A DNA stretch of 64,000 nt from JACVRW01 sp963728155 (lineage in GTDB: Bacteria > Actinomycetota > Thermoleophilia > Solirubrobacterales > Thermoleophilaceae), in contig CAVSJF010000006.1 of NCBI GenBank assembly GCA_963728155.1, positions 186,001-250,000 on the forward strand, read 5' to 3'. The translations under genes and the position numbers were made by a program. The notes beneath the pieces were generated by a model. That model was not told the origin of the DNA, ran no database searches, and was given only the letters and a program-made list of their open reading frames with translations. Of this stretch, positions 25,629 to 34,511 are shown one piece after another. Every line of letters begins with the position of its first letter. Position 1 is the first letter of the stretch.

Positions 25629-26996
25629 GTGGTCGACGAATCGATCTTCAAGGCCTACGACGTCCGGGGCACCTACCCCGACCAGATGGACGAAGCGCTG
25701 GCCTACCGGCTCGGGCGGGCGTTCGCGCAGGTGCTGGGCCAGCTGCAGGACATTCCCGTGTCCGATCTGCGTGTGGGCGTGGGCCGCGACATGCGCCTCA
25801 CCGCCGCGGACATGACCGAGCAGTACGTGCGCGGCATCGCCGACGAGGGCGCCGACGTGCTCGATATCGGAATGGTCGGAACCGAGATGCTCTACTGGAC
25901 GGTGGGCTCTCGTGAGCTCGACGGCGGGCTGATGTGCACCGCGTCCCACAACCCGGCCGCCTACACCGGCGCGAAGCTCGTGAAGCGCGGCGCGCTGGCG
26001 CTGTCGGGCGACTCGGGGATCGGGGAGCTGCGCGAGATCGTGACCGCGGGCGAGCCCGGCGAGAAGTCCGCCGAGCCGGGCCGGGTGGAGCGCGAGGACG
26101 TGAGCGACGCCTTTCGCAAGGCCGCGCTGGGCTACATCACGGCCGACATCGAGCCGCTGAACGTGGTGCTCGACGGCGGCAACGGCATGGCCGGGAGCAT
26201 GCTCGGTCCGCTGCTCGACACGTTCCCGCTGGAGCAGTCGCGCCTCTACTGGGAGCCCGACGGCACGTTTCCCGATCACGAGCCGAACCCGCTGCTCGAG
26301 GAGAACCGCCGTTTCATCATCGACAAGGTGCTCGAGGTGGGCGCGGACCTGGGCATCGCCTGGGACGGAGACGCCGACCGCTGTTTCTTCATCGACGACA
26401 CCGGCGAGTTCGTGGCCGGGGACTTCCTCACCGCGCTACTCGCCGAGGCGCTGCTGCGCAAGGAGCCGGGCGCAACCGTGCTCTACGACGTCCGCGCCTC
26501 GCGGGCCGTGGCCGACGTGGTCGAAGGCCACGGCGGCGAGGCCATGGTCAACCGCGTCGGTCACGCCTTCTTCAAGACCCGCATGCGCGAGACCGGCGCC
26601 GCCTTCGGGGGCGAGGTTTCGGGCCACTACTACTTCCGCGACTTCTACTGCGCCGACTCCGGCACCCTTCCGGCTCTGCTGATTCTCGAGCTCCTGTCGG
26701 TGGAGAAGAAGAAGCTGAGTGAGCTGCTGGAGCCGCTGCGCTCGCGCTATTTCATCTCCGGTGAGATCAACAGCGAGGTGTCGGACCAGGAGGCGAAGAT
26801 GGACGAGATCCGCTCCGAGTACTCCGACGGCCGGCTGGGCGAGCTCGACGGCATCTCGATCGACTACGACGACTGGCACTTCAACGTGCGGCCCTCCAAC
26901 ACCGAGCCGCTGCTGCGCCTCAACCTCGAGTCGCTGACCTCCGAGGAGCACATGGAGGCTAAGCGCGACGAGCTGCTCGCGCTGATCCGCGCCTGA
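25629..26996 (+). CDS. Phosphomannomutase/phosphoglucomutase
   Basis: 455 aa alpha-D-phosphohexomutase. Catalytic phosphoserine in CTASHNP (S106), metal loop DGDADR (246-251), sugar-binding loop GEVSGHYYF (327-335) and the C-terminal phosphate site RPSNTEP near residue 430. The YF after GEVSGH is typical of bacterial PMM/PGM (ManB/AlgC type), so it interconverts hexose-6- and hexose-1-phosphates for cell-surface polysaccharide or trehalose/glycogen supply. Frame intact although surrounded by broken genes. The start GTG is preceded by a -10-like box at 9 nt. Confidence 0.93.
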   Translation: MVDESIFKAYDVRGTYPDQMDEALAYRLGRAFAQVLGQLQDIPVSDLRVGVGRDMRLTAADMTEQYVRGIADEGADVLDIGMVGTEMLYWTVGSRELDGGLMCTASHNPAAYTGAKLVKRGALALSGDSGIGELREIVTAGEPGEKSAEPGRVEREDVSDAFRKAALGYITADIEPLNVVLDGGNGMAGSMLGPLLDTFPLEQSRLYWEPDGTFPDHEPNPLLEENRRFIIDKVLEVGADLGIAWDGDADRCFFIDDTGEFVAGDFLTALLAEALLRKEPGATVLYDVRASRAVADVVEGHGGEAMVNRVGHAFFKTRMRETGAAFGGEVSGHYYFRDFYCADSGTLPALLILELLSVEKKKLSELLEPLRSRYFISGEINSEVSDQEAKMDEIRSEYSDGRLGELDGISIDYDDWHFNVRPSNTEPLLRLNLESLTSEEHMEAKRDELLALIRA

Positions 26997-27478
26997 TCAC
27001 GATCGCCAGGGCGGCGCCGATCCACAGGCCGGCCGCGGCGCCCGATCAGCCCCCAGGCGAGCGGCCCGCGCTCCAGCTGGGCCGACCGCGCTCCCCGCCC
27101 GCGGGTGTTCAGGCCGGGCTCCACCGGAAAGCTGCGCTTGACCGCCTTGGCGTAGGCCGTGGCCAGCTCCATCGCCTGCTCGCGGTCCCCGGCGCGCACG
27201 CTGAGGGCCAGGTCGAGCCGGCCGGTCAACTCGGCCTCCGAGTGGTCGCGCAGCCAGGCCAGGCCGCCGGGAGCGGGCACCGTGGAGAGCTCGAGCGCAC
27301 GTTCCAGGATCGCATCGCTGCGAGCTCGGGCCAGCACGCTGTCGCGGCCGTCGAGGGGCGGAACTCGGATCACGAAGGCACGCGCGGTGTAGTCGCGCTC
27401 CTGGGCGAGGGCGAACCCCACGCCGGCCAGAGCACCCACCAGCGCGCACAGGAGGGCGATGCGCACGGCCACGCTCAT
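26959..27478 (-). CDS. Wzz-like bitopic membrane protein (frame break near 27042)
   Basis: About 172 aa after correction. Two membrane helices frame an extracytoplasmic segment: an N-terminal helix (LLCALVGALAGVGFALA) and, in the corrected frame, a C-terminal helix WGLIGAAAGLWIGAALAIVI with Arg-Arg at the end. This topology with a helical middle (AMELATAYAKAV) resembles polysaccharide-chain-length determinants. As sequenced, an extra G moves the frame after LIG. The corrected stop lies at 26959, 38 nt into the convergent phosphohexomutase gene. Confidence 0.6.
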
Positions 27479-27494
27479 AGGTTCTCAGGCCCAA

Positions 27495-27500
27495 TAGGGT
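27495..27500 (+). promoter_or_regulatory. Candidate -10 box (TAGGGT) for the MBL hydrolase gene
   Basis: TAGGGT ends 9 nt before the GTG at 27510, in the 31-nt divergent gap with the Wzz-like gene. No Shine-Dalgarno seen. Confidence 0.4.
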
Positions 27501-27509
27501 GACCGCGCT

Positions 27510-28496
27510 GTGCACGCGGCGGCCGGGATACACCGCATCGGGATACCCACGCCGTTCGCCGTCGGGCGGGTCAACGTGTACCTGATCGACGACGATCCCC
27601 TGACCCTTGTCGACACGGGCCCCAACTCGGGCACGTCGTTCGACGAGCTGGGGCGGGGCATCGCCGAGCTCGGCCACGCGCTGGAGGACATCGAGCTGGT
27701 GATCATCACCCACCAGCACATCGACCATCTGGGCCTGGTGTCGCTGGTAGCCGATCACTCGGGAGCCGAGGTGGCCGCTCTCGACGTGGCCGTGCCCTAC
27801 ATCGAGAACTTCTCGGAGGAGGCCCAGGCCGACGACGACTTCGCCCTCGGGATGATGTTGCGTCACGGCATCCCCGAGGACGTGGCCGCGGCCCTGCATT
27901 CGGTCACCCGGGCCTACCGGGCCTGGGGCGCCGCGGCCGAGGTCACGCGCCCGCTGCGCGACGGCGAGGCGCTCGCGCTGCGCGACCGGACCTTCCACGT
28001 CCATCATCGCCCGGGCCACTCGCCCACCGACACGGTCTTCCACGATCGCGATCGGCGGATGCTCGTGGCCGGGGATCACCTGATCGGGCACATCTCCTCC
28101 AACCCCCTGATCACAAGGCCCCGCGACGGCTCCGGACAGCGACCCCAGGCCCTCGTGCACTACCTCGACTCGCTGGCCGCCACGCGCGAGATGGAGCTCG
28201 ATCTGGTGCTACCCGGTCACGGCGAACCGGTGACCGACCCCCACGCTCTGATAGACCGGCGCTTGGCCCTCCACCGGCGCCGGGCGGGGAAGATTCAGCG
28301 CCTGCTGGAGGAGCGCAGCCGGTCGGCGTACGAGATCGCGCAGGCCCTGTGGGGCAACATCGCCGTCACTCAGGCGTATCTGACCCTCTCGGAGGTGCTG
28401 GGTCACCTGGACCTCCTGACGAACGAGGGACGCGCTCGGGAGTCGACGGAGCAGGGTCGAAGCCGGTTCGAGGCTCTTCCTGCCCCTCCTTCCTGA
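27510..28496 (+). CDS. MBL-fold metallohydrolase
   Basis: 328 aa. Metallo-beta-lactamase fold with THQHIDHLG (H68, H70, D72, H73), a second histidine in HRPGHSPTD and a metal aspartate in VAGDHL, plus GHGEPV. The C-terminal about 80 residues (ALHRRRAGKIQRLLEE, SAYEIAQALWG) form the winged-helix-type extension seen in LACTB2/GloB-like hydrolases of actinobacteria. Substrate unknown. The C-terminus overlaps the reverse-strand zinc-ribbon gene by 131 nt; one of the two ends may be misread in this indel-prone stretch. Confidence 0.9.
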   Translation: MHAAAGIHRIGIPTPFAVGRVNVYLIDDDPLTLVDTGPNSGTSFDELGRGIAELGHALEDIELVIITHQHIDHLGLVSLVADHSGAEVAALDVAVPYIENFSEEAQADDDFALGMMLRHGIPEDVAAALHSVTRAYRAWGAAAEVTRPLRDGEALALRDRTFHVHHRPGHSPTDTVFHDRDRRMLVAGDHLIGHISSNPLITRPRDGSGQRPQALVHYLDSLAATREMELDLVLPGHGEPVTDPHALIDRRLALHRRRAGKIQRLLEERSRSAYEIAQALWGNIAVTQAYLTLSEVLGHLDLLTNEGRARESTEQGRSRFEALPAPPS

Positions 28497-28593
28497 GGAC
28501 GCTGGCGCAGACCGGGCAGTCACCCCATCGCAGGCTCTCGCTGGCGCTGTAGAGCCGAGCGCCGCAACTTTCGCATGTCCAGTGAGGCGACAT
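28366..28593 (-). CDS. Small zinc-ribbon protein
   Basis: 75 aa. A well-formed Cys4 ribbon (CESCGA at residues 7-12 and CPVCASV near 27) is followed by a Pro/Ser-rich tail. The tail lies antisense to the end of the MBL gene, so only the first 40 residues look constrained, and the tail could be a frame-shift artefact. Unknown role. 28594-28729 holds no gene; it contains GC-rich sequence with a likely promoter for the following LuxR gene but no clear -10. Confidence 0.5.
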   Translation of the reverse strand: MSPHWTCESCGARLYSASESLRWGDCPVCASVLRKEGQEEPRTGFDPAPSTPERVPRSSGGPGDPAPPRGSDTPE

Positions 28594-28729
28594 TTCGCAG
28601 TTAGAGATTGCCCGTTTTGCCCATAGCTAACCGCTCGGCCGCCCGCGTCCGGCACCTCACACAACGACTAGGCGCGGACGGTGCTTGCACGGCGCAAAAG
28701 GGCGGCGGCCATTCGTCCGTTAGTCAACC

Positions 28730-29413
28730 ATGTACCAAGCACAACCCGAAGCCGGACGGGACCGCCGCGCACTCTCCTACGATCAAGTCACAGTGGCCGT
28801 GACAGGCGAGGACGGACTGCTGCGCAGGCGCATAAACGCAACGCTGGCGAACGCCGGCGTGGGGCTGCACGGCGGCCCCCCCGAAGGCCGAGAAGCAGAC
28901 GTGGTGGTGCTGGTGCGCGACCTCTCGAAGGTGGCCCGCCTCGTGGACCTTCGCGCCGAGGTGCAGGAATCCGAGGGCACCCAGACCGTGATCGTGTCCC
29001 CCGACACCCACGGCGCTGCTCTGCGGCGCGCCCTGAGCGCGGGGGCGAGCGGGCTCGTGCTCGACACCGACGTCGACACCGCGCTCGTGCCCGCGATCCG
29101 TGCCGTGGCGGCCAACCAGACCTGCGTGCCGCGTGCGCTGAAGGTGGCGGTGGACAAGCCGACCCTGAGCCACCGCGAGCGCGAGGTGCTCAAGCTGGCG
29201 GTCACGGGCCGCACCAACGGGGAGATCGCCGCCGCGTTGTGCCTGGCGGAGAGCACCGTCAAGAGTCATCTCTCGGCGGCGTTTCACCGCCTCGGCGTAC
29301 GCTCGCGCCGGGAAGCGGCGACTCTCGTGCTCGATCCTGAGGAGGGACTGATGTCGATCGTGTTGGGCACCGACAGTGCCGAACCCGGCCTCGCCACCTT
29401 CGGCGGTCGTTGA
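28730..29413 (+). CDS. LuxR-type regulator with degenerate receiver domain
   Basis: 227 aa. N-terminal about 130 residues look like a response-regulator fold (VTVAVTGEDGLLRRRINATL at the beginning; VVVLVRDL as beta-3) but the phosphoacceptor aspartate and the usual acidic pair are not in the standard positions, so phosphorylation control is doubtful. A GerE/LuxR HTH follows at about 148-205 (LSHREREVLKLAVTGRTNGE, then STVKSHLSAAFHRLGV). The ATG at 28730 is preceded by AGTCAACC without Shine-Dalgarno. Its stop is directly followed by the degenerate nucleotidyltransferase gene, so the two are probably co-transcribed. Confidence 0.85.
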   Translation: MYQAQPEAGRDRRALSYDQVTVAVTGEDGLLRRRINATLANAGVGLHGGPPEGREADVVVLVRDLSKVARLVDLRAEVQESEGTQTVIVSPDTHGAALRRALSAGASGLVLDTDVDTALVPAIRAVAANQTCVPRALKVAVDKPTLSHREREVLKLAVTGRTNGEIAAALCLAESTVKSHLSAAFHRLGVRSRREAATLVLDPEEGLMSIVLGTDSAEPGLATFGGR

Positions 29414-29414
29414 T

Positions 29415-30488
29415 GTGACGCCCACCAAGGCAGTCGTCTTGGCGCACCCCCAGGAGGCGCTCAAGTCGGCTACCCGAGGATCCCGCTTCGTACGCGAGAG
29501 CCTCCCTCCCGCCCCCCTGCTGCCCGTGGCCAACCGGCCTCTGCTGGCGCATGCGCTCGACTGGCTCGCCCAGTCGGGGGTGCGCGAGGCAATGGTGATC
29601 GCGCCGTGCGAGCTCACGGAGCCCGTCCGCCACGCGGCCTCGGGCGCGTGCGACGGGCTCGACGTCCGCTGGCGCGAGCAGTTGCCGGACGAGACTCTCT
29701 CCTCTTCCCTGGGGCAGCTCGGCGAGTTCATCGACGGCGATCCCTTCGTTCTGCACTCGGCCGACAGCGTGTCCAAGCAGAGCCTCAGATCACTCACGGA
29801 TGGCGACGACGAGGCCGAGGCGGTCCTAATCGAGGAGAACACGGGGGCCGCCGAGCTCGGCCAGGTGATCGACCTGCACCGCAACGGCTCGCGACCCCGG
29901 CCCAGGAGCGCCGGAAACCCCGCAGGCGTGGCCGTGCTCAGCGCCGAGGCGATCGAGGTCGCCCGTTCACTCGACGGGCCCAGCGATCACGTCGCGGAGA
30001 CGCTCGCCGGGGTCATCGGCGACCGCGGTGGCTGCGTCCGCACGCGGCCGGTCCACGATTGGTGGCGCTTCAGGGGCGGGGGCACCGACGCCCTGCTGGA
30101 GGGCAACCGCTTCGCCCTGGAGGGCCAGACGGCCGATTTCGAGCGCGCGGACATCGTGAACTCGCAGATCCAGGGGCCGGTGGTGGCCCATCCGCTCGCC
30201 CGGATCGAATCGAGCATCGTGCGCGGCCCGGCCGTGATCGGCGCCCGCGCCCACCTGCGCAACGCCTACGTAGGCCCCTACACGTCCATAGGCGACGACG
30301 TGATCGTGGAGGGCGCCGAGGTGGAGTACTCCGTGATCCTCGCCGGCGCCTCCATCAGTTACCTGGGGGGCCGGCTCGAGGCCAGTGTGCTCGGCCAGCA
30401 GTCGAAGGTCTCCCGCGATTTCCGCCTTCCCAGGGCGCTACGCCTCACGGTTGGAGAGGGCGCGGAGGTGTCCCTCACCCGACCCTAA
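29415..30488 (+). CDS. Degenerate sugar-nucleotidyltransferase / left-handed beta-helix protein
   Basis: 357 aa (GTG at 29415, two nt after the LuxR stop; an upstream GTG at 29376 would add 13 residues). The N-terminal about 200 residues resemble the RmlA/GlmU Rossmann-like domain (PLLPVANRPLLAHALDWL is a typical motif), but the GxGTRL signature is replaced by HPQEALKSATRG and the metal-site motif by VLHSADSV, so catalysis is doubtful. The C-terminal about 90 residues contain hexapeptide-like turns (IESSIVRGPAVIGARAHL, VGPYTSIGDDVIV). Likely a regulatory or sensing relative of a nucleotidyltransferase; pathway unknown. Confidence 0.75.
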   Translation: MTPTKAVVLAHPQEALKSATRGSRFVRESLPPAPLLPVANRPLLAHALDWLAQSGVREAMVIAPCELTEPVRHAASGACDGLDVRWREQLPDETLSSSLGQLGEFIDGDPFVLHSADSVSKQSLRSLTDGDDEAEAVLIEENTGAAELGQVIDLHRNGSRPRPRSAGNPAGVAVLSAEAIEVARSLDGPSDHVAETLAGVIGDRGGCVRTRPVHDWWRFRGGGTDALLEGNRFALEGQTADFERADIVNSQIQGPVVAHPLARIESSIVRGPAVIGARAHLRNAYVGPYTSIGDDVIVEGAEVEYSVILAGASISYLGGRLEASVLGQQSKVSRDFRLPRALRLTVGEGAEVSLTRP

Positions 30489-30502
30489 GGAAAGATTAAA
30501 TT

Positions 30503-30521
30503 CTGGGGTAGCTTACCCCAG
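30503..30521. repeat. Perfect 8-bp inverted repeat
   Basis: CTGGGGTA and TACCCCAG flank a 3-nt loop, in an AT-flanked spot 15 nt after the preceding gene and upstream of the sigma-factor gene. Read on the minus strand it is followed by an AT-rich tract, but no minus-strand gene ends here. It may be an operator or a weak plus-strand terminator. Confidence 0.35.
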
Positions 30522-30558
30522 CGCGGGGGGACCGGTATCGGATTACGGTCGCGAAAGG

Positions 30559-31204
30559 ATGAGTTCCCTTCGCATTCACCCCGCGGCCGTCGCCCCCGTC
30601 GAGGGCCCCCGGCGAGACACCGGCAGGTTCTCCCGCGGCATCCCGCGACGAGGGTGATCTGCTGCAACGTGCGATCGCCAGGGCCAAGGAAGGCGACCCG
30701 GCGGCGCTCGACTTCCTCTACGTACGTTATGCGGACGACGTGTGCGGCTACGTGCAGAGCATCGTCCACGACCGCTTCGAGGCCGAGGACATCACCCAGA
30801 CGCTGTTCTCGAAGCTGCTGACCAAGGTCCGCCGCTACGAGCAGCGCGAGGTGCCCTTCTCGGCCTGGATCCTGAGGGTCGCCCGCAACGCCTCGCTCGA
30901 TCACCTGCGCAGCAGGCGCATGGTCCCGGTCGAGGAGGTGCGCATCAGCGAGGACGGCGAGGATGAGCTGCGCTTCGACCGCTACACCTCGCTGCGCGAC
31001 GCGCTGGCCGAGCTGCCCGAGGACCAGCGCGAGGTGCTGGTGCTGCGCCACGTCGCGGGACTGTCTCCGCTGGAGATCGCCCGCCACATGGACAAGACCG
31101 AGAGCTCAGTGCACGGCCTGCATCATCGAGGCCGTGGAGCGCTCCAGGTCGCCCTGCGCGCGCTCGACGCCGCCCCGGTCGTCCAGGCCGGCAGCGCGGC
31201 CTAG
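30559..31204 (+). CDS. Sigma-70 family RNA polymerase sigma factor (frame break near 30630)
   Basis: About 210 aa after correction. Region 2 is clear (AALDFLYVRYADDVCGYVQS and FEAEDITQTLFSKLL, RYEQREVPFSAWILRVARN) and region 4 as well (LPEDQREVLVLRHVAGLSP, RHMDKTESSVHGLHHRGR), so it is a group 4 or related sigma factor. In the open frame of region 2 there is no ATG/GTG/TTG after the upstream TGA, while the ATG at 30559 begins MSSLRIHPAAVAPVEG in another frame; a single-base break near 30630 would join the two. The exact start is uncertain. No anti-sigma gene is adjacent. Confidence 0.8.
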
Positions 31205-31212
31205 GCCTAGGC
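31199..31212. repeat. 14-bp palindrome between convergent genes
   Basis: GCCTAGGCCTAGGC is a perfect palindrome that includes the sigma-factor stop codon and the end of the next minus-strand gene. It could fold as a terminator in either direction but has no loop or U-tract. Confidence 0.25.
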
Positions 31213-31593
31213 TGCGCGCTCGTTCCCGCCGGGTCGGAACGGGGCACGCCCGCGGCCAGTCGGCCTGAGTGCACATCGGCCAACAGCAGGAGCACGGCGT
31301 GCTCCACCAGCGCGGCGGGCTCGATGTCGAGGTTCTCTGCCTCGCGGTTGACCGCGCTGCCAGTCCGCCGGCGTCAGATCGACGGCCAGGGACACGGCGG
31401 GTAGGGCGCCCGACGGCGCTCGTACGGGCGGGCGGGCGGCGGGCCGGCCCGCCGCCCGCGCGTCCAGCCAGTGGCAAACGGCGCGCTGCACGAGCCGCGC
31501 TCGCGGTACGCCCAGCAGCCCGGCGCCGCGCTCGACCTCTTCGATGGCGAACTCGTCGAGCGCGACCTCGACTTCGCGCTTGGCCCTGTACAT
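31207..31593 (-). CDS. Possible ribbon-helix-helix-like protein with duplicated motif (frame break near 31355)
   Basis: The start (MYRAKREVEVALDEFAIEEV, then LLGVPRARLVQRAVCHWLD) and, in the shifted frame, AVNREAENLDIEPAALVEHA and VLLLLADVHSG look like two copies of a short DNA-binding or helical unit separated by a Pro/Ala-rich linker. One extra base near 31355 separates them. The true C-terminus is unclear: one frame ends 3 nt after the sigma-factor stop (31207), the other runs further. I do not recognise the family. Confidence 0.5.
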   Translation of the reverse strand: MYRAKREVEVALDEFAIEEVERGAGLLGVPRARLVQRAVCHWLDARAAGRPAARPPVRAPSGALPAVSLAVDLTPADWQRGQPRGREPRHRARRAGGARRAPAVGRCALRPTGRGRAPFRPGGNERAA

Positions 31594-31649
31594 CTACCCC
31601 ACACTTCGGGGTCACGGCCGGATCGGATCACACGGGGTGTTCGGACGCC

Positions 31650-34506
31650 TTACGCGCCGAACGCGCCGGCCAGGTCACGGCGCGATTCGATCCCGAGCTT
31701 GCGGTAGGACTGGCGCAGGTGCCACTCGACCGTCTTCAGCGTGATCACGAGCTTCTCCGCGATCTCGCGGTTCGAGTGGCCCTGCTTGGCCAGCAGCGCC
31801 ACCTGGCGCTCTCGGGTGGTGAGCGACTCCTCGCCACTGAGCGCGACGCGGCGCGGGCGGGCCCCCGCAGCGGACAGCTCGCCGAGGCCGTAGCGGGCAA
31901 GAGCCTCGGCTTCGCAGCGCTGGGCGAGGTCGACCCCGCGGGTCAACGGCTCGCGGGCGTCGCGGCGCCGCGACGCCTTTCTGAGCGCCGCGCCATGGTC
32001 GATCAGCGCCGAGGCCAGCGAGAACATGGCCTGTGAGGAGTCGAGCGCGGTCACCGCTTCCTCTAGCAGCGTGAGGCCGTCGGCTCCGCCCTCCACCAGA
32101 CCAAGCACGTGCAGCGCACGCCCGACCGTCTCCGGGGCGCCGAAGGAGTTGGCCAGATCGAGCTCCGCCTGCGCCAGTGCCGAAGCCCGGTCGCGGCGCC
32201 CCAGGCTGAGCTCGGCCAGCGCGGCCTCCGAGCGCCACGGGAACATGGCCGGGTTGCCGGCACCGAGCTGCGCGGCCCGCTCGCCGCAGTCCCGGAGGTC
32301 GCTCAGGGCGTCCTCGGCCTGCCCGATCGACCGCCGCACCTGTCCGCGGACGAGGAGGAAGTTCGCGTAAGGGATGCCCGACGTGGGGTCGGCGCTGCGC
32401 TCCCAGCGCCTCACGTGGGCCAGGGCGATCTCCGGAGCCGCCTGATGGAGCAGCAGCAGCGGCACGAGCCCCTGGGCGGGGAACGCGCGGTCGCGCCAGG
32501 CGTCGCGATGAGTCGAGCGAGCGGCCTGAAGGTCGCGCAGCGCATGCCCGACCCGTCCGCGGCGGAGGATCGCCGTGGCCCTCAGGCTGTGGGCCATGGT
32601 CAGGCCGACGGCCGAGCCGCGCTCCCGCCCGATCTCGATCACGGCGGTGAGCACCGCTTCGGCGGACTGCAGGTCGCCAGTGAGCATCAGCGCAAGCGCG
32701 GCCAGCGCCGGCCCGAGACCATCGGCGCCGTGCTCCTCGACGAGCGTTCCCGGACCCAGTGCGGACAGCGCCATCTGCCGCACCTCGGGGGCCGGCTTGC
32801 CCTGGAGCGCCCCGTCGTAGGCGCAGTAGGCGAGGCTCAGGCGGCCCTGGGGAGTGGTCGCGTCGCCGAGGCTCCAACCGGTCTGCAGGTCGTCGGGTTG
32901 GTCGGCGAATCCGAGCCGGGCCGCCACGGCGTAGGACACGGCCAGCTCCGTGTGGAGCGGCTCGTTGAAGTCGCCGATCTCGGCCGCGCCGCGGCGGAAG
33001 GCGGTCGCCGCGGTGCGAAAGCGCGCCTCGGCCATCAGGATGCGGCCCATCCACAGGCTCGCGACCGCGCGCTCGGGCCCGCGATCGAGCATCTCGGCCG
33101 CCCTGCGCAGCCGGCCCAGGGCCTCGGGGGCGCCGGCCATGGCCTCCGCGCGGCCCAGGGTGGCCACCAGCTCGCGACGGCGCTCGCCGTCGGGCGGTTC
33201 GGCCAGAGCACGCTTGAGGTAGCCGGCCGCCTGCTCGGGGTGCCCCTGGGCGAGGGCGGTCTGGGCGGTGCGCTCGAGCAGGTCGACGGTCCAGTCGCTG
33301 CCCGCGGGGCGCGCGCGCATCAGCTGCTCGGCCACGGCCACGTCCTCCGCGTGGTCGGCGTGCAGCATCCGCGCCGCCGCCAGGTGCGCCTCTCCGCGCC
33401 CGGCCGGAGCCCAGTGCGCCTCGAGCGAGCGGGGAACGATCTGGTGGTAGAAGCTGAGGATGCCGCTCCTCTCACGAGGCGAGCGGCCGCCAGTCGCTCG
33501 AGCGACCGGGCTGCCTCCTCGGAATCGAGGTCCGGCGAGCTCCGCGGCGTGGCGGAGATCACACCCGGCGCCCAGCGTGGCGACGGCGCCCGCCAGCTCG
33601 ACCGCGCCGGGGCCCAGCCGGGCGAGGCGCAGGAGCACGGCATCGGCCACCGCGGCGGGGGCGACCTCGGCCACGCCGGGTGCCTCCTCGGCGGTCGCCG
33701 CCCAGCCGCGGTCGGCGAGCTCGCGCGACAGCTCCTGGAGGAAGTAGCGATCGCCGCCGGTGGCCTCGTGGCAGGCGCGGCAGAACTCGTCCTCGGCGTC
33801 GGGGAAGGCGTTCTCGCGCAGCCAGCGGGCGCTGCCGTCGGGCGACAGCGGCGCCAGGCGCACGTGAATGGCTCGCGGGTGGCGCACCAGGCCCGCCACC
33901 GCGGGAGGCATCATCTCGGTGTTGGCCGCCAACAGCACCACCACGGGCAGGTCGTCCAGGCGGTGGCTGAGGTAGAGGAGCAGCTGCATGGTGGCGTCGT
34001 CGACCACGTGGGCGTCGTCGACGCAGATGAGCAGCGGAGCGCGCTGGGCGAGGTGGCAGCAGAGCCGGTAGAGCCCGTGCACGACCGAAGGGAGCCGGCT
34101 CCTGGGGACGCAGGTCGCTCGGGCCCTTGGCCATCAGCGGCCCGGCCAGAGCCGCGGCGCCCGAGAGCAGCGTGGCCCGCTCGTCGGGCTCGGTGCGCTC
34201 GAGCTCCTCCTCGAAGAGCTGAAGCGCCCCGCCAAAGGTCAGGTCGCGCTCTGACTCCTTGCCGATCGCGTAGAGCACACGCATGCCGTTGAACGCCGCG
34301 TGCTCGCCGGCCAGCTCGAGCAGCTTCGACCGGCCCGAGCCGGGCGGTCCATCCAGAATCACAAAAGCGCCGGATCCGGCCAGAGCGCGGTCGATGATCG
34401 CCCCGATCAGCGCGACTTCCGTATCGCGCTCGAAGATGGCCACATCGCTCGCCGCTGAGCCTGACTCCTCCGGTTCGGACTCGTCCGTGTAGAGGCGAAG
34501 GGTCAT
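31650..34506 (-). CDS. Large ATP-binding LuxR-family transcriptional regulator (3 frame breaks)
   Basis: About 950 aa after correction. An N-terminal AAA/NB-ARC-like ATPase (DGPPGSGRSKLLE Walker A near 55; LLICVDDAHVVDD Walker B) is followed by a helical TPR-like middle (ALARLYR...EALGRLRRAAEML) and a C-terminal LuxR HTH: LTTRERQVALLAKQGHSNRE then LKTVEWHLRQSYRKLGIESR. This is the LAL (large ATP-binding LuxR) architecture. Breaks lie near 34090 and as a compensating pair at about 33535 and 33465, where the other frame gives the typical LDSEEAARSLERLAAARLV. Effector unknown; it is divergent from the DAG-kinase-like gene, 5 nt apart. Confidence 0.85.
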
Positions 34507-34511
34507 GTCGA

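Noticed and set aside
30503..30521. Terminator for the nucleotidyltransferase-like gene
   Set aside because: The hairpin is perfect but followed by a G-rich, not U-rich, tract on the plus strand, so it is recorded only as an inverted repeat.
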